Below, one piece after another: positions 1-5,222 of a stretch of DNA of 5,222 bases. Source of the DNA: Candidatus Kapaibacterium sp. (GTDB taxonomy: Bacteria; Bacteroidota; Ignavibacteria; Kapaibacteriales; UBA2268). Location: contig JAUQWR010000338.1 of NCBI GenBank assembly GCA_030835065.1, positions 1 to 5,222 of the forward strand, in the 5' to 3' direction. The position numbers and the translations under genes were made by a program. Under the pieces are notes generated by a model. That model did not search any database. It was not told where the DNA came from and was given only the letters and a program-made list of their open reading frames with translations. Positions within the stretch are counted from its first letter, which is position 1; each line of letters opens with the position of its first letter.

Positions 1-770
1 TTACACTCGATAAGTTAGTTTATGGTACTTACGTTATCGAATCTGTTCCTTTTGATAAAGCTTTAGTACCAGGCTACTACAAAGAAAATGATTTTGTTGT
101 TCGTAAGTGGAAACAAGCTACTGAAATAAAGATTAGTGAGTCAGCAAATTCTTCGATTACAATTAAACATTTAGCTAAGAAAGAAAAAGGTATAGTAAAA
201 ATTAAAGGCACTATTCGCGAAAAAGATGGTAAAGGTATTGTTTATGGTGTTGAAGAAGAAAACACAAAACCAATCGCAGGTGCATATATATTCTTAGTTG
301 ACAAAAACAATGACGTTATTGATTACGCAAATACAGATGATATTGGAACATTTGCTTTGAATAACGTTGCAGCTGGAGTCAATACTCTGATTTCCGACAA
401 AGTTGGGTATGACTCATACGAAACTACTATTGAATCTGATATGGAATCAAAGAGCGATCAAAATGTTGATATAACTCTAGATCCAGAAGCTGTAACAGGA
501 ATTGAAGAAAATGTGATCGACAATTCAGAAATTAATGTATTCCCTATGCCTGCATTCAATAATGCTTCTATAAAATTTGATGGCAGCAAAGGTATTGCAT
601 TAATTAGAATACTCGGTATTAATGGTCAGGAACTAAAATCTATGACTGCTGATTTGAGTTTATCTAATACATTCAGTTTTGATGTAAGCAATTTAGCAAT
701 CGGATCATATATTGTAATTGTTGAAACCGAATTTAGTGTAAAAGCAAGTAAATTAATAATTTCACGATAG
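1..770 (+). CDS. Secreted protein with prealbumin-like beta-sandwich modules and a C-terminal T9SS type A sorting domain (5' end missing)
   Basis: The frame is open from position 3 to the TAG at 768-770, giving 255 visible residues; the true start lies left of the window. Visible residues 1-60 resemble the end of a prealbumin/SdrD-B-like module (a VPGYY segment, then W..A.EI). Residues about 66-165 form a carboxypeptidase-regulatory-like sandwich (KIKGTI, KPIAGAYIFL, a D.IGTFAL-type turn, then a VGY strand). Residues about 177-255 are a T9SS type A sorting domain: it begins INVFPMPA (family usually YPNPA), contains FDVSNLAIGSYIVIVE and ends ASKLIISR. In this family the C-terminal domain directs export across the outer membrane by the Por/T9SS machinery and is usually cleaved, leaving cargo secreted or attached to the surface. 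The cargo function cannot be read from this fragment. A TTG at 357 could be taken as a start, but it lies inside the sandwich domain, so it is not the start. The fold calls are from recognition by eye; the sorting domain is the surest part. Confidence 0.85.
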   Translation, partial: TLDKLVYGTYVIESVPFDKALVPGYYKENDFVVRKWKQATEIKISESANSSITIKHLAKKEKGIVKIKGTIREKDGKGIVYGVEEENTKPIAGAYIFLVDKNNDVIDYANTDDIGTFALNNVAAGVNTLISDKVGYDSYETTIESDMESKSDQNVDITLDPEAVTGIEENVIDNSEINVFPMPAFNNASIKFDGSKGIALIRILGINGQELKSMTADLSLSNTFSFDVSNLAIGSYIVIVETEFSVKASKLIISR

Positions 771-796
771 AATCCTCTGTAAAGTGAAATTGCCCA

Positions 797-833
797 AAGA
801 GGCAGCCCCGCACAGGCTGCCTCTTATTTTTTT
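797..833 (+). terminator. Intrinsic terminator between convergent genes
   Basis: A perfect 11-bp stem (AAGAGGCAGCC at 797-807, GGCTGCCTCTT at 815-825) encloses a 7-nt loop and is followed by one A and seven Ts (827-833). It begins 26 nt after the stop of the plus-strand gene and fits a rho-independent terminator for it. Read on the minus strand, the same hairpin lies just past the dnaE stop but is followed by only about three Us before GGGC. It may therefore act weakly as a terminator for dnaE too. The plus-strand T-tract overlaps the first bases of the dnaE stop codon at 832-834. Confidence 0.9.
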
Positions 834-3800
834 ATTTCTTAATCCACTTTCTTCTACCATTTTCATTATTTTGTTTCTGAACAGGACCAGACTCAATAAA
901 TCTTACATTCTGAGTGCCAAAATATTTAGCTATACGATTGGCAGTTTCTTTATCAATAGGTATTGAAACATTCATCGAAGAGAAATTCCTTCTATAAGAA
1001 GTTTTTCCATCTCTTACAAAGAAATATAATCTATTATCTAAATCCAATTCGGGCTTTATCTCTTGATGAAGCTTATCTAGCGCAGAATCATCAAAATTAG
1101 ACAAATCAATATATAATTTATAACCAAAACAATATTTTTTAATAGCTTCATCCAAAGTAAACATTTCATCGACTGTAAGTCCAAATTGTTTTGAAGTGAC
1201 TGATAATCTACCTTCACAAACAACTACAGCATCAGGAACAATTAAGTCTTCAAATTTTTGACAAGCCTTGCTCCAAAACTTCAGTTCAATTTTTCTATAA
1301 AAATCTTCGAGAGTAGCGAAGCAAATTTTTTCATTATTCTTATCCAAACGTTTTTTAATATCACTTAAAATTCCACCAATCCTAAAATAGCCGAGTTCAT
1401 GTGTCTCATCATCATCAAATTCCAAATCAGAATCTTTTATTGGTGTGGAAAGAGATTTAATTGCAATTTCGCTACTATTAATAGGATGTCCGGAAACATA
1501 AAAACTAAGCACAGATTTTTCATTTTCTAGTCTTACTTTTTCGGGCCATTCCTTGACTTCTGGAATTTTTGGTTCTGCTGGAGCTGCAGAAGCTTCGCCT
1601 CCAAACAAGCTATCCATACTCGAATTTTCGGATTCGTGTATAGCCTTTGCATATTCCAAACCAGCTTCAATAGACATAGTGAGAGCAGCACGATGTCCAC
1701 AATTTAAAGAATCAAAAGCACCGGCATATATAAGAGCTTCAAGAGTTCTTTTATTGATAAGTCTTGTATCGACTCTAGATATAAAATCAAAAAACGAAAT
1801 GAATTCACCATTTTTGCGAGCTTCAACAATACTTTCGACTGCGGGCACACCTACGTTTTTGATGCCAGCCATACCAAAGAAAATATTATTTCCTTTTGCA
1901 ACAAAGCCTGGACCTGAAGTATTGACGTTTGGAGGGAGCACCTTTATACCAAACTTGCCGGCTTCTTCTATCAAAGAAACAATTTTTGCTTGATCATTTA
2001 ATTCCGCAGTCATGTTTGCAGCTAAAAATTCCCCAGGATAATTTGCTTTAAGCCAGGCAGTTTGATAAGCAAGATATGAATAAGCCAAAGAGTGAGATTT
2101 ATTGAAACCATAATCAGCAAATTTATAAATCAAATCAAAAATTTCTAAAGCTAAAGATTCGCTTATACCTTTATTTGCAGCACCTTCAATAAAAATTGGC
2201 TTCATTTTGTCCATTTCGCTGATTTTCTTTTTACCCATAGCACGACGAAGAATATCGGCTTGTCCAAGAGAAAAATCAGCAATATGCTGCACCAAAAGCA
2301 TTACTTGTTCCTGATAAACGATAATACCATAAGTAGTTTTAAGTGCTTTTTCCATAATTGGATGCAAATAAGTGATTGGCTTTCTTTCAAATTTTCTATC
2401 GATAAATTCTGGAATATTATCCATAGGACCTGGACGATAAAGAGCATTCATAGCAGTAATTTCTTCTAGGTTCTGTGGTTTTAACCTTCTCAAATATTCT
2501 TGCATTCCGGGAGATTCGAACTGAAACACACCAAGAGTATTTCCTTCACCCATTAAGTCATAGGTTTTTTTATCAAGAAAATCAATTTTATCGATATCAA
2601 TATCTAAATCATAATTAGCTTTAATCATAGCTAAAGAATTATCAATAATAGATAAAGTACGAAGACCCAAAAAGTCCATTTTGACCAATCCGGCTTTTTC
2701 GAGTTCCGCCATTGAATATTGAGTTATATATTCAGATGTTTCAGCTTTTGTTTTTGCAGACTGATAAAGAGGTACATAATCGGAGATTTCACCCGGAGCA
2801 ATAACCACTCCAGCAGCATGTACGCCAGTATTTCTATTTCTATTTTCAAGTACTTTCGAAAATTCTACCAAATTCTTTAGTTTAGAATCATCAGATTCCT
2901 TGAGCCACTGCAAATCAGCCATTTCTAAGGCTTCGGATACTTTTTTAACCTTACCTCTAACGACAGGAATTTTCGAAGTAATATTTTTGACAGTTTTTAA
3001 ATCGACAGAAAGCACTCTACCAACATCAGTAATAACCTGTCTTGAAGAAAGTTTACCAAAAGTAACAATTTGTGCAACAGCATTTTCGCCATATTTTCTT
3101 TTTACATAATCGATAACCCTATCTCGCCTATCATCAGCAAAGTCAATATCGATATCGGGCATGGAAATACGTTCAGGATTGAGGAATCGCTCAAAAAGCA
3201 AATCATAAGGCAAAGGATCTACATTAGTAATACCGAGTGCATAAGCAACTAAACTACCGGCAGCAGAACCACGACCAGGACCAACGCTAACACCTAATTC
3301 GCGAGCAGCTCTAATAAAGTCCCATACAATCAAAAAATAGCCTGGGAATTTCATATTAATAATTGTATTAAGTTCGTATTCAGCCCTATCTTTGACAGTA
3401 TCCGAGAGTTCGCCAAATTTCTTATAAAGCCCATCATAAACCAATTCTCTTAAATATTCATCAAGGTTTGTAGCCTTAGATTCTTTTGGAATAGGAAATT
3501 CGGGCATATAAAGAGTTTTTAAATCAATTTCGCAGTTACATTTATCTGCAATTTCGATTGTATTAAGCAAAGCTTCTTGATTATCTTTAAATAATTCAGA
3601 CATTTCTTCTTGAGTTTTAAAATAATACTCTTCAGTGCCATATCTCAAATTATAAATATCAGTATCTTCCGTCGCAGAAGCATCACGAATATTAAGAAGT
3701 ATATTATGAGCAATAGCATGCTCTTTTTTCATATAATGGATATCGTTAGTAGCAATTACTTTAATGCCGAGTTTTTCACCAATTATAGGGACATCCCTTA

Positions 3801-4368
3801 GTATAATTGGATCTTTATTAAGTCCATGATTTTGAATTTCTAAATAGAAATCATCACCAAACAAATCTTTGTAATATTGAGCTTCAGCCATTGCAAGATC
3901 AAAATTTCCATCAGCAAGATGAGCAGATACAACTCCACCAAGACAAGCTGAGGTAGCAATCAATCCATCTTTATATTTCTCGAGTAATTCTTTATCGATA
4001 CGAGGTCTATAATAAAAACCTTCGGTATGAGCATAAGAAGTCAATTTTACTAAATTTTTATATCCTTGATTATCTTTAGCTAAGAGAATAATATGATAAT
4101 AGTTTCTTTTACGATTAGGACCTTTAGTAATATTTTTTTCATGTCGGCTGCCATTGGCAATATATGCTTCAAAGCCAATAATTGGCTTAATATTTTTACT
4201 TTTAGCAAGTGTATAAAACTCAATAATACCAAACATAACCCCGTGATCAGTCAGAGCAATAGCTTTTTGATTATCTTTGACAGCAGCATCTACCAATTCG
4301 CTAACAGTTGGTAGAGCATCTTGAATCGAATAGTGACTATGGTTATGTAAATGTACAAATTCAGGCAT
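832..4368 (-). CDS. dnaE: DNA polymerase III alpha subunit (replicative polymerase, DnaE1 type)
   Basis: This is the catalytic subunit of the replicative DNA polymerase, acting in the cytoplasm at the fork with the beta clamp and clamp loader. The 1178 aa length is close to that of E. coli DnaE (1160). The PHP domain spans about 3-215 and starts VHLHNHSHYS. By family alignment its metal ligands are H8, H10, D17, H42, E67, H92, C142, D209 and H211. The polymerase core has GPGRGSAAGS (363-372), PDIDIDF with catalytic D405 and D407, and KMDFLGLRTL with the third catalytic Asp D565. Further conserved blocks are FQFESPGM (615-622), NALYRPGPMD (641-650), YQEQVM (685-690) and RRAMGKKK (708-715). A helix-hairpin-helix segment (GMAGIKNVG, 832-840) and an OB fold (about 993-1075) follow, then a C-terminal domain and a basic tail. 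MDSLF at 918-922 sits where E. coli has its clamp-binding QADMF. The ATG start at 4368 is supported by a GGAG site and by the PHP motif beginning at residue 5. The gene stands alone, convergent with the gene at 1-770 and divergent from the one at 4734. No frameshift or intein is seen. Confidence 0.98.
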   Translation of the reverse strand: MPEFVHLHNHSHYSIQDALPTVSELVDAAVKDNQKAIALTDHGVMFGIIEFYTLAKSKNIKPIIGFEAYIANGSRHEKNITKGPNRKRNYYHIILLAKDNQGYKNLVKLTSYAHTEGFYYRPRIDKELLEKYKDGLIATSACLGGVVSAHLADGNFDLAMAEAQYYKDLFGDDFYLEIQNHGLNKDPIILRDVPIIGEKLGIKVIATNDIHYMKKEHAIAHNILLNIRDASATEDTDIYNLRYGTEEYYFKTQEEMSELFKDNQEALLNTIEIADKCNCEIDLKTLYMPEFPIPKESKATNLDEYLRELVYDGLYKKFGELSDTVKDRAEYELNTIINMKFPGYFLIVWDFIRAARELGVSVGPGRGSAAGSLVAYALGITNVDPLPYDLLFERFLNPERISMPDIDIDFADDRRDRVIDYVKRKYGENAVAQIVTFGKLSSRQVITDVGRVLSVDLKTVKNITSKIPVVRGKVKKVSEALEMADLQWLKESDDSKLKNLVEFSKVLENRNRNTGVHAAGVVIAPGEISDYVPLYQSAKTKAETSEYITQYSMAELEKAGLVKMDFLGLRTLSIIDNSLAMIKANYDLDIDIDKIDFLDKKTYDLMGEGNTLGVFQFESPGMQEYLRRLKPQNLEEITAMNALYRPGPMDNIPEFIDRKFERKPITYLHPIMEKALKTTYGIIVYQEQVMLLVQHIADFSLGQADILRRAMGKKKISEMDKMKPIFIEGAANKGISESLALEIFDLIYKFADYGFNKSHSLAYSYLAYQTAWLKANYPGEFLAANMTAELNDQAKIVSLIEEAGKFGIKVLPPNVNTSGPGFVAKGNNIFFGMAGIKNVGVPAVESIVEARKNGEFISFFDFISRVDTRLINKRTLEALIYAGAFDSLNCGHRAALTMSIEAGLEYAKAIHESENSSMDSLFGGEASAAPAEPKIPEVKEWPEKVRLENEKSVLSFYVSGHPINSSEIAIKSLSTPIKDSDLEFDDDETHELGYFRIGGILSDIKKRLDKNNEKICFATLEDFYRKIELKFWSKACQKFEDLIVPDAVVVCEGRLSVTSKQFGLTVDEMFTLDEAIKKYCFGYKLYIDLSNFDDSALDKLHQEIKPELDLDNRLYFFVRDGKTSYRRNFSSMNVSIPIDKETANRIAKYFGTQNVRFIESGPVQKQNNENGRRKWIKK

Positions 4369-4373
4369 AAAAT

Positions 4374-4377
4374 CTCC
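4374..4377 (-). promoter_or_regulatory. Shine-Dalgarno site of dnaE
   Basis: On the minus strand GGAG (4377 down to 4374) lies 5 nt before the ATG at 4368. It supports this start codon. A clear Shine-Dalgarno is worth noting because many Bacteroidota genes lack one; the carboxylase gene at 4734 has only a weak purine run (TAAAG) upstream. Confidence 0.75.
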
Positions 4378-4449
4378 AAATAAAACCCCAACAAAAATAT
4401 AAAAAAAGCATATAATGATTTTATAAACTTATTAACACGAAATGAAGAC

Positions 4450-4477
4450 AATTGAAATATGAATATTCATTTCAATT
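4450..4477. repeat. Bulged inverted repeat in the presumed dnaE leader
   Basis: AATTGAAAT (4450-4458) is the exact reverse complement of ATTTCAATT (4469-4477). Between them, GAATATTC (4461-4468) is itself a palindrome, giving a second self-complementary block offset by a two-base AT bulge. Equivalently, the central 12 bp ATGAATATTCAT (4459-4470) is a perfect palindrome. It lies about 80 bp upstream of the dnaE start. No T-tract follows on either strand, so a terminator is unlikely. An operator or leader hairpin is possible, but AT-rich DNA gives such repeats easily. Confidence 0.5.
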
Positions 4478-4576
4478 TTAGAAAAAAGAATAAAAAACAG
4501 TTTATCGAGAATTATTTACCGATATTATTTTCTCTAATATATGCAAATTTAATCAAAACTAAACCATAAATTTTCT

Positions 4577-4590
4577 TATAATTAATTATA
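4577..4590. repeat. 14-bp perfect AT-only palindrome
   Basis: TATAATTAATTATA reads the same on both strands. It contains TATAAT in both directions, so it could resemble a -10 element, but no partner -35 was identified. The base composition makes chance occurrence plausible, and no function is assigned. Confidence 0.4.
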
Positions 4591-4642
4591 TTTCAATCAC
4601 TTAGAAACTGTGAAAAAATTATTGATTTTTTTTTATTAATTA

Positions 4643-4673
4643 TTGGTTAAATGATATGATTTTGCTAACTTTG
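4643..4673 (+). promoter_or_regulatory. Bacteroidota-type promoter for the carboxylase gene
   Basis: TTG at 4643-4645 (-33 element), a 20-bp spacer, then TAACTTTG at 4666-4673 match the TTG-N(17-23)-TAnnTTTG consensus known for the primary sigma factor of Bacteroidota. Transcription would begin near 4680, leaving a leader of about 55 nt before the ATG at 4734. The nine-T run just upstream (4626-4634) could contribute an UP-like or bent DNA element. The motif match is direct; promoter activity is inferred. Confidence 0.6.
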
Positions 4674-4681
4674 TAAGCAAA
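4661..4681. promoter_or_regulatory. 21-bp dyad overlapping the -7 element, possible operator
   Basis: TTTGCT (4661-4666) and AGCAAA (4676-4681) are exact inverted arms. Inside them AC (4668-4669) pairs with GT (4673-4674), so 8 of 10 position pairs around centre 4671 are complementary. The dyad covers the whole -7 box, where a dimeric repressor would block RNA polymerase. No regulator gene is present in the window, so this rests on symmetry and placement only. Confidence 0.35.
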
Positions 4682-4733
4682 TTTATTGCAATTAGCGAAA
4701 AAATATAATTATTTACTATTAAAGTAAAGATAT

Positions 4734-5222
4734 ATGGCAACAGTACAAGAAAAAATCAACGAATTAAAGCAAAAAGAAGCCGAAATTCTCCTTGCAGGCG
4801 GCTTAGACAAGATCGAATCACAGCACAAGCAAGGCAAAATGTTAGCTCGTGAGAGACTACATTTATTATATGACAATGGTTTCTATGATGAAATCAATAA
4901 GTTTGTAGAACATGCCGGCGAATCATTCGGCATGGCGGGCAAAAAACTACCCGGCGACGGTGTTGTTACTGCTATGGGTGCCGTTAATGGCAGATTAGTT
5001 TATTCATCTTCCCAAGATTTTACAGTAATGGGCGGTTCAGTTGGTGGACGCCATTCTTGGAAAATCTGCGAAGCTATGCAAAAATCATTGAAAAACGGTG
5101 TTCCTTATATCGCTATCAACGATAGTGGTGGTGCTCGTATTCAAGAACCAATCGACTCATTGAGAGGCTAGGGTAATATATTTTATCAAAACGTATTGCT
5201 ATCTGGTGTAGTTCCTCAAATT
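4734..5222 (+). pseudogene. Biotin-dependent acyl-CoA carboxylase carboxyltransferase subunit (propionyl-CoA carboxylase beta / methylmalonyl-CoA decarboxylase alpha family), interrupted by an in-frame TAG; 3' end outside window
   Basis: Members of this family move a carboxyl group between carboxybiotin and a short-chain acyl-CoA, for example propionyl-CoA to or from (S)-methylmalonyl-CoA, in the cytoplasm or in a membrane decarboxylase complex. From the ATG at 4734 the first 145 residues show the typical start: a helical N-terminus, GKMLARERL (34-42), a FVEH segment (57-60), LPGDGVVT (72-79), GRLVYSSSQDFTVMGGS (86-102) and INDSGGARIQE (128-138). The frame then meets TAG at 5169-5171. It continues without a shift for 17 codons, GNIFYQNVLLSGVVPQI, which is again good family sequence. 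The family is usually about 510-520 aa, so a 145-aa product would lack the second half of the N-terminal crotonase-like domain and the whole C-terminal domain, and should be inactive. The family normally reads SL.GYG here, so one base change from TAT or TAC to TAG explains it. The substrate cannot be settled from this part. The gene may be intact in reality if the base is an error. Confidence 0.85.
5169..5171 (+). other. In-frame TAG replacing a conserved Tyr codon
   Basis: Codon 146 of the carboxylase reads TAG between SLRG and GNIFYQ, where homologues have G-Y-G or G-Y-A. The reading frame is the same on both sides, so this is a substitution and not an indel. It lies only 51 bp from the window edge. 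Confidence 0.85.

Larger units (their letters stand above)
4369..4733. other. AT-rich divergent intergenic region between dnaE and the carboxylase gene
   Basis: This 365-bp stretch contains no convincing gene and is visibly more AT-rich than the flanking coding DNA. It must carry the start signals for dnaE (leftward) and the carboxylase gene (rightward). It holds a bulged hairpin (4450-4477), a 14-bp AT palindrome (4577-4590), a run of nine Ts (4626-4634), a 9-bp direct repeat ATTAATTAT (4581-4589 and 4635-4643), and a rightward promoter with an overlapping dyad (4643-4681). For dnaE, minus-strand -7-like motifs of the form TAnnTTTG can be read at 4551-4544 (TAAATTTG), 4561-4554 and 4399-4392. 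None has a TTG at the right distance, so the dnaE promoter is unresolved. No tRNA, riboswitch or other structured RNA was recognised. Confidence 0.8.

Noticed and set aside
357..770. A separate 137-aa gene starting at TTG 357
   Set aside because: The same frame is open back to position 3, and the upstream residues complete the beta-sandwich module. The TTG is an internal Leu codon.
784..966. 60-aa plus-strand open frame over the terminator and the dnaE 3' end
   Set aside because: It runs through the terminator hairpin and opposite well-conserved dnaE coding sequence, with no recognisable domain. It is a shadow frame.
1553..1993. 146-aa plus-strand open frame opposite dnaE
   Set aside because: It is wholly antisense to conserved DnaE residues, with no family likeness and no start signals.
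2260..4314. Several further 60-73 aa plus-strand open frames within dnaE
   Set aside because: All lie opposite intact DnaE polymerase or PHP motifs and look like by-products of the coding sequence.
4392..4561. Leftward -7 boxes (TAnnTTTG at 4399-4392, 4551-4544 and 4561-4554) as the dnaE promoter
   Set aside because: None has a TTG 17-23 bp upstream, and the motif is easy to find in such AT-rich sequence, so no promoter was called.
4597..4634. Possible terminator formed by TCAC/GTGA before the nine-T run
   Set aside because: The stem is only 4 bp, is separated from the T-run by 12 nt, and no gene ends upstream on that strand.
5169..5171. Pyrrolysine or other programmed recoding of TAG
   Set aside because: The family does not use pyrrolysine, the expected residue is Tyr, and a single-base substitution explains it more simply.

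Overview
The window looks like ordinary AT-rich chromosome from the Bacteroidota or a close relative in the FCB group (Chlorobiota, Ignavibacteria and Kapabacteria are possible). Three signs support this: a protein ending in a type IX secretion (T9SS) type A sorting domain, a Bacteroidota-type promoter (TTG-N20-TAnnTTTG), and the protein families present. The exact phylum cannot be fixed from the sequence alone.

Layout: (1) Positions 1-770, plus strand, hold the 3' end of a large exported protein with prealbumin-like/carboxypeptidase-regulatory-like beta-sandwich modules and a C-terminal T9SS sorting domain. (2) Positions 797-833 form a strong intrinsic terminator in the 61-bp gap between two converging genes; its T-tract touches the stop codon of the next gene. 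(3) Positions 832-4368, minus strand, hold a complete dnaE (DNA polymerase III alpha subunit, 1178 aa) with intact polymerase motifs and a PHP domain that keeps all nine expected metal ligands. (4) Positions 4369-4733 are a very AT-rich divergent intergenic region of 365 bp with several palindromes and one good promoter candidate facing right. (5) Positions 4734-5222, plus strand, hold the N-terminal part of a biotin-dependent acyl-CoA carboxylase carboxyltransferase subunit (propionyl-CoA carboxylase beta / methylmalonyl-CoA decarboxylase alpha family). Its frame is broken by a TAG at 5169-5171, but homology continues in the same frame to the window edge.

The three genes have unrelated jobs (secreted surface protein, replication, short-chain acyl-CoA metabolism), and none is co-transcribed with another in this window. 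dnaE and the carboxylase gene are divergent and share only the intergenic region. I see no mobile element, CRISPR array, RNA gene or novel multi-gene system. The most noteworthy item is the in-frame TAG at a position normally occupied by a conserved Tyr. It is most simply a nonsense mutation or a base-call error. Second is the apparently catalytic PHP domain of DnaE.
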